Both the position numbers and the translations under genes were made by a program. Below, piece after piece: positions 1-5,628 of a stretch of DNA of 6,260 nucleotides. The notes under the pieces are model-generated. The model was given only the letters and a program-made list of their open reading frames with translations, made no database searches and had not been told where the DNA came from. The stretch is from positions 6,495 through 12,754 of the forward strand of contig NVTL01000048.1 of the NCBI GenBank assembly GCA_002401565.1. Direction: 5' to 3'. Positions within the stretch are counted from its first letter, which is position 1. Every line of letters starts with the position of its first letter. The stretch comes from Rhodospirillaceae bacterium. Lineage in GTDB: Bacteria > Pseudomonadota > Alphaproteobacteria > Rhodospirillales > Magnetovibrionaceae.

Positions 1-1292
1 TGATCCCAATCAAACGCCTGATACGCCAAAGGAAAAGTTTTGGACAACCGTCCACCAAACACAAAGGCCGAAATCGGCACGCCCTTTGGATCTTCCCACG
101 CGGGGTCAATCGACGGGCATTGGCTGGCGGGGGTGGCAAAGCGAGAATTGGGGTGAGCGGCTAACGTGCCCATCGCTGGCGTCCAATCATTGCCTTTCCA
201 ATCAATCAAATGATCGGGGGCATCGCACATGTCTTCCCACCACACATCACCATCATCGGTCAGCGCAACATTGGTATAGATGCAACCCGATTTTAAAGTT
301 TGCATGGCAATTGGGTTGGATGCATCGGACGTTCCCGGAGCAACGCCAAAATATCCATATTCAGGATTGATCGCATGCAACCGTCCATCCGCGCCCGGTT
401 TAATCCACGCAATGTCATCGCCCACGGTCCACACTTTCCAACCTTCCATTCCGGCGGGGGGAATCAACATGGCCAAATTGGTTTTGCCGCAGGCCGAAGG
501 AAAGGCCGCAGCGATATAGGTTTTTTCGCCTTCGGGACTTTCCAAACCCACAATCAACATGTGTTCGGCCAACCAGCCTTCGTCACGCGCCATCGATGAC
601 GCAATCCGCAACGCAAAACATTTTTTACCCAACAAAGCATTGCCGCCATAACCGGACCCAAAGGACCAGATTTCACGAGATTCAGGGTAATGCACAATGT
701 ATTTGGTATCGTTGCACGGCCAAGCTACGTCTTTTTCACCAGCGGCCAACGGCGCGCCCAGCGAATGAATACACGGTACAAATGCGCCATCGTCGCCCAA
801 CACGTCCAACACCGGCTGGCCCATACGGGTCATGATGCGCATGGATACGGCGGCGTAGGCACTGTCGGTGACTTGCACGCCAATGTGCGCGATGGGGGAC
901 CCCAACGGTCCCATGGAAAACGGCACCACGTACATGGTGCGCCCGATCATGCAGCCCTCAAACAGGCCATCCAAAATGCCCCGCATTTCGTCCGGCGCCA
1001 TCCAATTGTTGGTGGGGCCAGCGTCTTCTTCTTTTTCACTGCAAATATAAGTACTGCCTTCGACGCGAGCGACGTCCGACGGGCTTGATCTTGCCAAATA
1101 ACTGTCGGGGCGTTTTTCAGGGTTCAGGCGAATTAAAGTGCCCGAGTCCACCATTTCGGCGCACAATCGATCATATTCGGCTTTGGTGCCGTCACACCAA
1201 TGAATGTCTGTGGGTTTTGTCAGCTTCGCAATGTCTTGGACCCATTTTATAAGGGCTAAATTTTGAGTGGGGAAGTCTCTCGAATTGGGCAT
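1..1292 (-). CDS. pckG: Phosphoenolpyruvate carboxykinase (GTP), N-terminal 430 residues, cut by the left edge
   Basis: This cytosolic enzyme converts oxaloacetate plus GTP to phosphoenolpyruvate, CO2 and GDP, the entry step of gluconeogenesis. The reading frame is open from ATG 1292 to base 1 with no stop. About 430 of the family's usual ~600 residues are present. Family motifs appear in the expected order: the SDVARVE substrate arginine (R76), GPLGSP near 128-133, SGYGG (Y215), metal-site K224 and H244, the kinase-1a P-loop FPSACGKTN with reactive C268, K270 and T271, the GDDIAW metal-site aspartates (D292/D293), HPNSRF (R384) and FGGR (R415). These match the animal/GTP-type family and not ATP-type PckA. 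The start is supported by GGAG at 1301-1304, 8 nt upstream. After FGGR the sequence reads LSKTFPL where other members I recall have RPAGVPL-like residues, so the loop is divergent although the catalytic arginine is kept. The mobile omega loop and guanine-binding aromatics lie beyond the edge. Confidence 0.96.
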   Translation of the reverse strand, partial: MPNSRDFPTQNLALIKWVQDIAKLTKPTDIHWCDGTKAEYDRLCAEMVDSGTLIRLNPEKRPDSYLARSSPSDVARVEGSTYICSEKEEDAGPTNNWMAPDEMRGILDGLFEGCMIGRTMYVVPFSMGPLGSPIAHIGVQVTDSAYAAVSMRIMTRMGQPVLDVLGDDGAFVPCIHSLGAPLAAGEKDVAWPCNDTKYIVHYPESREIWSFGSGYGGNALLGKKCFALRIASSMARDEGWLAEHMLIVGLESPEGEKTYIAAAFPSACGKTNLAMLIPPAGMEGWKVWTVGDDIAWIKPGADGRLHAINPEYGYFGVAPGTSDASNPIAMQTLKSGCIYTNVALTDDGDVWWEDMCDAPDHLIDWKGNDWTPAMGTLAAHPNSRFATPASQCPSIDPAWEDPKGVPISAFVFGGRLSKTFPLAYQAFDWD

Positions 1293-1371
1293 GAATTTTA
1301 CTCCGGTTCACACTGAAAGTAAGAGCCTAACGGTACTTTTTAAAAAGCAAAACCCTTAAATAAATTATGTT
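1293..1371. other. Intergenic region upstream of pckG
   Basis: This 79-nt gap lies between the stop of the small coiled-coil gene and the pckG start. It is AT-rich and contains a perfect 12-bp palindrome at 1336-1347. The best minus-strand promoter-like match is TTTAAA, 17 nt, TACTTT, which is too weak to call. No loop-bearing terminator hairpin was found, so pckG could be read through from upstream or have its own promoter. Confidence 0.5.
1336..1347. repeat. Perfect 12-bp palindrome CTTTTTAAAAAG upstream of pckG
   Basis: The sequence is its own reverse complement, with no loop between the arms. It lies 44 nt upstream of the pckG start codon. Lacking a loop, it is not a terminator hairpin. 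It could be a binding site for a dimeric regulator, or chance in AT-rich DNA. Confidence 0.4.
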
Positions 1372-1752
1372 CTATTGAAAGCTTGGATCGACCCTAGACT
1401 TGGTGGCTTTTCGGCCTGGCGCGACCCGGTAACGGCCCGGAATAGACTTGTCAAAAGCGTCTAAATCCTGACGCAACTTTACCACCCTATCTTCAAGTTC
1501 GGCGACGATTTCATCCTGTCTTGTAAAGCGGTGTTGAAGGTCTTTTTCTGTGCCGTTCGCACTGCCAATACTTTTCTGAATTTTATTTAAATGCTGGGTG
1601 ATTTTTTGAACATCCGCGCGCAGGGGCTGAATATGGCTTTGTAAAATAACCTGAGTTTGATCTTCGATTTTACCAAGAGCATCCCCGGCCACCCACAACG
1701 CGCCCAAGGCAATGGCGATGGCAACCAACGAAATGAACATTCCAAAATCCAT
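1372..1752 (-). CDS. Small single-pass membrane protein with a cytoplasmic coiled coil, function unknown
   Basis: The product is 126 residues and I recognise no named family. Residues about 4-23 form one hydrophobic membrane segment right at the N-terminus (FISLVAIAIALGALWVAGDA). There is no cleavage site, so it is probably an N-terminal anchor. Residues about 40-100 are rich in charged residues and glutamine, with heptad-like spacing (LRADVQKI, LEDRVVKLRQDL), suggesting a coiled coil. The C-terminal 20 residues are basic (R107, R109, R114, K115, K118, R120). The ATG at 1752 has GGAG at 1759-1762, 6 nt upstream, which supports the start. It lies 73 nt after the flavin-fold gene and 79 nt before pckG on the same strand, so it may be a loosely attached operon member or separately transcribed. 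A role in septation, envelope scaffolding or signalling would be a guess. Confidence 0.72.
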   Translation of the reverse strand: MDFGMFISLVAIAIALGALWVAGDALGKIEDQTQVILQSHIQPLRADVQKITQHLNKIQKSIGSANGTEKDLQHRFTRQDEIVAELEDRVVKLRQDLDAFDKSIPGRYRVAPGRKATKSRVDPSFQ

Positions 1753-1825
1753 AAGAAACTCCAGTACGTTTGCGGTTCGGGAGAAAATACCCTTTTAAAC
1801 GGGATGGATTTATATGTAGGTATTC
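1753..1825. other. Intergenic region with no clear signal
   Basis: This 73-nt gap lies between the flavin-fold gene and the coiled-coil gene. On the minus strand it holds CCCGTTTAAAAGGG followed by TATTTT, but only three G-C pairs can form, so it is not a convincing terminator. A strong Shine-Dalgarno sequence for the next gene lies at its downstream end. Confidence 0.4.
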
Positions 1826-2503
1826 TTAAGCGTGAAACAAGCGATCAAAATGAGTGCGCCAATCTTCAATATCTTTTGCGGGAGCGGAAAAATTTTGTCT
1901 AAATTCGGTTTCATCCGACCCCGCCACCGTCACACCATCACCATCAATTTGAAGGATCTTTTGAGCCACGCCGCCCAAATCGGCCATAAGCTGAACCTCG
2001 CAAGCCTTTAACCACGGGTTCGGCGTTAAATAGTTATCCGCTTTGGCCCATTTTGCCCGACCAAAGCCCCCCACATAATGAACCTTTTCAACGTTCATCC
2101 GCCACATTGAAAAATCGCCAAAGCCAGCATATTGAGCGGCACTTGGGTGACGCACAAGATAACGGGCGCGTTCATAATCATCGGTTGGGGCGGGCAATTG
2201 TTCAAGCTGTCCAACAAGGGTGGCTCGCCCCACTTGCAAGGGATTGGGGGTGTTTTCAGGGCTGGGGGCTTCGACCAACAAAGATGCGCGCGAATCGGCC
2301 ATCACGTCCTGGGTATGTGCCGCCAAGGTCGAAAACAAAAACAGCGGCGATCCATCTATGTCCAAAGCCAAGCCGACTTTCGACACGTACGGACGCCCCG
2401 CATCTTTGCCTTTGCGCACCGTCGCCAACGCCCCCGACAAAGCCCCACGCGCAATCAGGCGCGCCGATCGTGCAGCCTCACCAGAAGATTGTTTGTCGGC
2501 CAC
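1826..2503 (-). CDS. HugZ-like / pyridoxamine 5'-phosphate oxidase-fold protein with degenerate DUF2470-like tail
   Basis: This is a predicted 225-residue soluble protein with the FMN-binding split-barrel fold of the PNPOx/HugZ group. Family members include haem-degrading HugZ and proteins of unknown function. Residues about 11-30 match the opening ARSARLIARGALSGALAT helix and strand. Then come the strand LFLFSTLAAHT (54-64), SRASLLVEAP (71-80), and the characteristic RHPSAAQYAGFGDFSMWRM segment (118-136). The tail (about 167-225) resembles DUF2470, with IDGDGV and FRQNFSAPA, but lacks the usual HMNxDH histidine motif and reads LMADLGG there. I chose GTG 2503 because the frame upstream of it overlaps the second CBS domain of the preceding gene and encodes no family sequence. 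The GTG lies 4 nt after that gene's stop, with TAAGG immediately upstream. True substrate and haem binding cannot be told from sequence. Confidence 0.85.
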   Translation of the reverse strand: MADKQSSGEAARSARLIARGALSGALATVRKGKDAGRPYVSKVGLALDIDGSPLFLFSTLAAHTQDVMADSRASLLVEAPSPENTPNPLQVGRATLVGQLEQLPAPTDDYERARYLVRHPSAAQYAGFGDFSMWRMNVEKVHYVGGFGRAKWAKADNYLTPNPWLKACEVQLMADLGGVAQKILQIDGDGVTVAGSDETEFRQNFSAPAKDIEDWRTHFDRLFHA

Positions 2504-2507
2504 GGCC

Positions 2508-2909
2508 TTAGTCTTCGGAATGCCGCAACACCATATCGCGCAGCGATACAATACCGACCGGTATCCGGTGTCCATCAACAACCAAGGCACGGGACAAGCC
2601 AAATTGCACCAACAAGCGAACCCCATAGCGAATTTTCATTTCCACGGGTAAGGTCAAAACAGGCTTGGTCATGATTTCGTAAACATTCACCCGTTCCGGA
2701 GCGCGGTTTTTAGAAATCACGTCGCGGGCAATATCAGACACCACCACCAAACCAAATTCATCGCTTTCATCGCGGCGTTCGGTGACCAGCGAACTGACTC
2801 CGGTTTCGCGCATCATTTGAATGGCTTCGGCAACCGTGGCGGTGGCGTCAATGGTTTTGATGGATGCGGTCATCACATCCGATACTTTTGCGTAATTTTC
2901 TTCACTCAT
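2508..2909 (-). CDS. Two-CBS-domain (Bateman module) regulatory protein
   Basis: The product is 133 residues and is little more than a pair of CBS domains. CBS1 spans about residues 9-62 (VSDVMTASIKTI, VAEAIQMMRETGVSSLVT, GLVVVSDIARDV). CBS2 spans about 76-129 (VYEIMTKPVLTL, ALVVDGHRIPVGIVSLRDMV). Each domain ends with the expected strand-strand-helix and a conserved SD or RD pair. Such modules bind adenine nucleotides and usually dimerise to control a partner enzyme or transporter. No other domain is attached, so it must act in trans, most plausibly on the DUF1538 transporter or the PII-like protein encoded just upstream. Its ATG overlaps the preceding stop (ATGA at 2906-2909), with GAGGA 6 nt before the start. 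This indicates translational coupling. Confidence 0.93.
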   Translation of the reverse strand: MSEENYAKVSDVMTASIKTIDATATVAEAIQMMRETGVSSLVTERRDESDEFGLVVVSDIARDVISKNRAPERVNVYEIMTKPVLTLPVEMKIRYGVRLLVQFGLSRALVVDGHRIPVGIVSLRDMVLRHSED

Positions 2910-3256
2910 AACTCATCCTCGACTTCGTGAATTAATGTGGACATCTGGCTGCTTAAACCAACAACGTCTTCCAAGCGGATTTGACAGGCCATACCGGCAC
3001 CGTGGTCTTCGTCAAAACGCCCGGCGCGGGCAATTTCTTCGATGATTTCACGGGCTTTAGAGCCTTCAACAATAAAAATAATGATGTCGCGCTGGGTGGC
3101 CAGATCCAGCCCAAAAAAGGTCTTTTCCTTTTTTAGGCCTTCGCCCTGAGCGCTGGTGATCACCGTTGCTCCGGTGGCACCAGCGTCCCTTGCCGCATCA
3201 ATAATGGTTTGCGTGATTTCATCTTTAACCAACGCCATAATCATTTTCATATTCAT
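2906..3256 (-). CDS. PII-like (GlnB-superfamily) signalling protein
   Basis: This 116-residue cytosolic protein has the length and strand-helix-strand pattern of PII trimers: MKMIMALVKDEITQTIIDAARDAG, then GATVITSAQGEG, then DIIIFIVEG, then AREIIEEIARAGRF. The T-loop region (about 37-54) is lysine-rich (GLKKEKTFFGLDL) and has no tyrosine, so GlnD-type uridylylation at Tyr51 is not expected. The B-loop region (about 79-91) reads GRFDEDHGAGMAC instead of the canonical TGxxGDGKIFV. This is therefore a divergent PII-like protein and not a nitrogen-regulation GlnB or GlnK. C-terminal residues 100-116 form an acidic extension. It overlaps the upstream gene by ATGA (3253-3256), and GAGGAG lies 8 nt before the ATG. 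A gating or sensing role for the adjacent DUF1538 transporter is inferred from context; its ligand is unknown. Confidence 0.9.
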   Translation of the reverse strand: MNMKMIMALVKDEITQTIIDAARDAGATGATVITSAQGEGLKKEKTFFGLDLATQRDIIIFIVEGSKAREIIEEIARAGRFDEDHGAGMACQIRLEDVVGLSSQMSTLIHEVEDEL

Positions 3257-4074
3257 AGGCTGCTCTCCTCTTGAACATCTTTGTCTTTATTTTCTTGTTC
3301 GGTATCTCTTTTTAAAAGCCAAGCCTGGTACCATTCAGACATTTTGGCATAGGCCAAAACCGCCATAATGGGAAACAAACTGGCAAAGGCAATCAGGCCA
3401 AAGCCGTCCAATAACGGACTGCGCCCCGGAATGGTCGATGCCAAACCAAGGCCCAAGGCCGTCACCACCGGAACCGTCACCGTCGATGTGGTAACGCCAC
3501 CGGAATCATAGGCTAAGGCGATAATTGTTTTTGGGGCCCAGATCGTTTGGGCAAGCACCACCACATAACCCGCAATAATATACCAATGCAGGGGTGTTCC
3601 GGTGACGATGCGATATGCCCCCAACGACACGCCAATAGCGACCCCAATGGCCACCGCAAAACGCAGGCCACTGGCTTTAATCGCACCACCAGACACCTGT
3701 TGAGCTTTCAGCGCCACGGCGATCAACGACGGTTCAGCCGCCGTGGTCGCAAAACCAATCGAAGCGGCAAAAATATACACCCACATATAATCTTGCCACC
3801 GGACAATGCCTTGCAGCGCCGCGCCACCGATGAATTCAGGGGCGGTCAATTGTGTTGCCATGGTTTCGCCCACCGGGAACAAGGCCATTTCAAGACCCAC
3901 CAAAAACAACGTCAAACCAATCAACACATAGGCAAAACCAACGGCGATGCGTTTGGGGTTTGGCGGCATGGTTTTTAAGACCGCCACTTGGAAAAACATC
4001 AAAATCAGCGCAATCGGCAACACGTCAAAAACGGTTGACCCGGCGGTGGCGAGAATATGATTAATTAAGTCCAT
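3253..4074 (-). CDS. DUF1538 integral membrane protein 2 (UmpAB-like transporter subunit)
   Basis: This 273-residue polytopic inner-membrane protein has about seven hydrophobic segments by eye: about 16-34, 43-67, 97-112, 139-155, 163-179, 200-215 and 226-243. DUF1538 signatures visible are GLEMALFPVGE (60-70), TTAAEPSLIAVA (110-121) with an in-membrane E114, and [15 protein letters not shown] (188-202) followed by GLGLASTIPGR and DGFGLIAFASL (223-233). The tail (about 244-273) is hydrophilic and highly charged, probably cytoplasmic, and could contact the PII-like or CBS protein. The ATG at 4074 has GAGGGGG 4 nt upstream and lies 9 nt after the preceding DUF1538 gene. From memory, a DUF1538 pair from Halomonas called UmpAB was reported as a two-component Na+(Li+,K+)/H+ antiporter. 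Ion specificity here is inference. Confidence 0.93.
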   Translation of the reverse strand: MDLINHILATAGSTVFDVLPIALILMFFQVAVLKTMPPNPKRIAVGFAYVLIGLTLFLVGLEMALFPVGETMATQLTAPEFIGGAALQGIVRWQDYMWVYIFAASIGFATTAAEPSLIAVALKAQQVSGGAIKASGLRFAVAIGVAIGVSLGAYRIVTGTPLHWYIIAGYVVVLAQTIWAPKTIIALAYDSGGVTTSTVTVPVVTALGLGLASTIPGRSPLLDGFGLIAFASLFPIMAVLAYAKMSEWYQAWLLKRDTEQENKDKDVQEESSL

Positions 4075-4083
4075 CTTGCCCCC

Positions 4084-4827
4084 TCAATACACAATGCCAT
4101 AAACCATGACGAACATCATGGGCGTTAAACTGGCCAGCGCAATCAGGCCAAAACCATCGGTCATGGGATTGCGCCCACGGATAGACGACGCCAAACCAAC
4201 ACCCAACGCGGTTACCAACGGCACCGTAATCGTCGACGTGGTTACGCCGCCGGAATCGTAAGCAATACCGATAATCTCAGGCGGCGCCACAAACGTCAAA
4301 ACAACCACGCCCAAATAACCACCAATGATCAACCATTGAATGGGCCAGCCTTTTACAATGCGTATCACGCCGATCATGATGGCGATGCCCACCGACAACG
4401 CCACGGTCATACGCAGACCAAAGGCATAACTTTTCAAGGAAGCTTCATCATTGGCGATGCCGCCGGCTTCGGCGACTGTGCTGGCGGCTTCACCAGCCAC
4501 AGCAATCAAAGCGGGTTCGGCCACCGTGGTGCCAAAGCCCAAGGCAAACGCAAACAGTAGCATCCACATAACACTGCCCTTGCGCGCAAACGCCTGTGCC
4601 ATGGCTTCGCCCAACGGGAACAAACCCATTTCCAGACCGCGAATAAAAAACGCCAAACCTAAAATAACGAAGGCCGTTCCGATCAAAATTTGATCTAAAT
4701 TGGGAAAGGGTTGCCTGATCACCACCACCTGAAAAAAGGCAATAACCACGACGATGGGTGCCAGATCGCGGGCGGAATCCAGCAACAACCGTGCAAATCC
4801 GCCAATGGCTTTCCCAAACTCGTCCAA
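4084..4827 (-). CDS. DUF1538 integral membrane protein 1 (UmpAB-like transporter subunit)
   Basis: This is the first gene of the minus-strand run, a 247-residue polytopic membrane protein paralogous to the next gene. The shared signatures are [15 protein letters not shown] (63-77), [13 protein letters not shown] (100-112), [15 protein letters not shown] (189-203), [11 protein letters not shown] (209-219) and [11 protein letters not shown] (224-234). It has a short extra loop at about 115-130 ([14 protein letters not shown]) relative to its partner and lacks the partner's charged C-terminal tail. I chose TTG 4827 because AAGGA (4836-4840) lies 8 nt upstream and the N-terminus then aligns with that of the partner. 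An in-frame TTG at 4857 would add 10 residues but has no comparable ribosome site and overlaps the predicted -10 box. Subunit pairing with the second DUF1538 protein, and cation/proton exchange, are inferred from the Halomonas pair. Confidence 0.9.
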   Translation of the reverse strand: MDEFGKAIGGFARLLLDSARDLAPIVVVIAFFQVVVIRQPFPNLDQILIGTAFVILGLAFFIRGLEMGLFPLGEAMAQAFARKGSVMWMLLFAFALGFGTTVAEPALIAVAGEAASTVAEAGGIANDEASLKSYAFGLRMTVALSVGIAIMIGVIRIVKGWPIQWLIIGGYLGVVVLTFVAPPEIIGIAYDSGGVTTSTITVPLVTALGVGLASSIRGRNPMTDGFGLIALASLTPMMFVMVYGIVY

Positions 4828-4835
4828 AATAGGTA

Positions 4836-4840
4836 TCCTT
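4836..4840 (-). promoter_or_regulatory. Ribosome binding site AAGGA deciding the TTG start of DUF1538 protein 1
   Basis: On the minus strand AAGGA is followed by 8 nt and then TTG at 4827. No ATG or GTG is available nearby in this frame. This is the clearest evidence for the start of the first gene of the operon. Confidence 0.7.
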
Positions 4841-4856
4841 AATGAATCGATTTTCA

Positions 4857-4886
4857 ACTATAATTTTGCCACAATGAGGCGTTTAA
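4857..4886 (-). promoter_or_regulatory. Possible sigma70-type promoter for the DUF1538 operon
   Basis: Minus-strand TTAAAC (4881-4886), an 18-nt spacer, then TATAGT (4857-4862). The -10 box is good and the -35 box is weak. Transcription would begin near 4850, leaving a leader of about 23 nt that contains the AAGGA site and excludes the upstream TTG at 4857. It overlaps the opposing chvI promoter, so the two may interfere or share a regulator. Confidence 0.4.
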
Positions 4887-4893
4887 TTATAAT
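4866..4893 (+). promoter_or_regulatory. Strong sigma70-type promoter for chvI-chvG
   Basis: TTGCCA (4866-4871), a 16-nt spacer, then a perfect TATAAT (4888-4893). Transcription would begin near 4900, giving a leader of about 40 nt before the chvI ATG. The match is one base off consensus in five of six -35 positions and exact at -10, so this is the best-supported promoter in the window. Confidence 0.7.
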
Positions 4894-4941
4894 GATCTAA
4901 AATATAGATATAAACAACGCCTTAACACACGGATTTACATC

Positions 4942-5625
4942 ATGGTTCAAACCATCGCACTGGTCGACGATGACCGCAACATCTTAACGTCCGTTTCCAT
5001 GACCTTGGAAGCCGAAGGCTTTAAAGTCCTGACCTATAAGGACGGCGAAGAAGCTTTGCGCGAAATGACCCGCAATCCCCCCGACCTTGCCGTTCTGGAT
5101 ATTAAAATGCCGCGCATGGATGGCATGGAACTGTTGGACGAGCTTCGCAAACGCAGCGAGCTTCCGGTGATTTTCCTGACGTCTAAGGATGATGAAATCG
5201 ATGAAGCCATGGGTTTGCGCATGGGCGCTGATGATTATATCAAAAAACCTTTCTCTCAACGTTTGCTGATTGAACGCATCCGCGCGGTGTTGCGCCGCAA
5301 AGACCCCGCCCCTGCAGCTCAAGAAATTGTCCAACGCGGCGATCTGATGTTGGATTCCAGCCGCCATTTGTGCACGTGGAAAGGCAAACACGTCAATTTA
5401 ACGGTCACCGAATTTTTGCTGATCCAAGCCTTGGCCAGAAACCCCGGTCACGTTAAAAGCCGTGATCAACTCATCGACGCGGCCTATGGCGAACATATAT
5501 ATGTGGATGATCGCACCATCGACAGTCACATCAAACGTTTGCGCCGAAAATTTAGGGAAACTGACAAAGAATTTTCCGCCATTGAAACGTTATACGGCGT
5601 TGGCTATCGCTATTCTGGTGAATAA
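4942..5625 (+). CDS. chvI: ChvI-type response regulator (OmpR/PhoB family)
   Basis: This 227-residue DNA-binding transcription factor is controlled by the sensor kinase ChvG. In alphaproteobacteria the pair responds to acid pH and envelope stress, and controls exopolysaccharide, motility and outer-membrane genes. The receiver domain (about 3-118) shows the acidic pocket D9/D10/D11, phospho-acceptor D53 in [12 protein letters not shown]80 in FLTSKD, and K102-P103 in KKPFSQRLL. The winged-helix output domain (about 131-225) contains [13 protein letters not shown], the recognition-helix region [18 protein letters not shown], and the wing [11 protein letters not shown]. The sequence is close to ChvI from end to end, including [15 protein letters not shown] at the start. 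Only a weak GGA precedes the ATG by 8 nt, but the N-terminus fits the family exactly. chvG follows after 3 nt, so the two are co-transcribed. Confidence 0.95.
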   Translation: MVQTIALVDDDRNILTSVSMTLEAEGFKVLTYKDGEEALREMTRNPPDLAVLDIKMPRMDGMELLDELRKRSELPVIFLTSKDDEIDEAMGLRMGADDYIKKPFSQRLLIERIRAVLRRKDPAPAAQEIVQRGDLMLDSSRHLCTWKGKHVNLTVTEFLLIQALARNPGHVKSRDQLIDAAYGEHIYVDDRTIDSHIKRLRRKFRETDKEFSAIETLYGVGYRYSGE

Positions 5626-5628
5626 TTG

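Noticed and set aside
1..60. Loss of a catalytic arginine in PckG
   Set aside because: Counting from the HPNSRF arginine shows that the residue equivalent to rat R436 is the first arginine of the motif, which is present as R415.
86..1088. Plus-strand open frames opposite pckG
   Set aside because: They lie antisense to a clear PckG reading frame, and their products have no recognisable motifs.
1772..1805. Rho-independent terminator after the HugZ-like gene
   Set aside because: The candidate stem has only three G-C pairs and no run of T after a proper loop.
2511..2626. Upstream in-frame extension of the HugZ-like gene to an ATG at 2626
   Set aside because: It overlaps the second CBS domain of the preceding gene in another frame, encodes cysteine- and tryptophan-rich sequence with no family match, and a GTG just after the upstream stop gives the expected N-terminus.
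2053..2674. Long plus-strand open frames opposite the HugZ-like and CBS genes
   Set aside because: They are antisense to two well-supported genes, have low-complexity arginine/histidine/proline-rich translations and show no domain.
2906..3256. Canonical GlnB/GlnK nitrogen regulator
   Set aside because: The uridylylation tyrosine and the GDGKIFV B-loop signature are missing, and no amtB, glnA or other nitrogen gene is nearby.
4828..4857. TTG at 4857 as start of the first DUF1538 gene
   Set aside because: It lacks a ribosome site, overlaps the predicted -10 box, and the AAGGA-preceded TTG at 4827 aligns with the partner protein's N-terminus.
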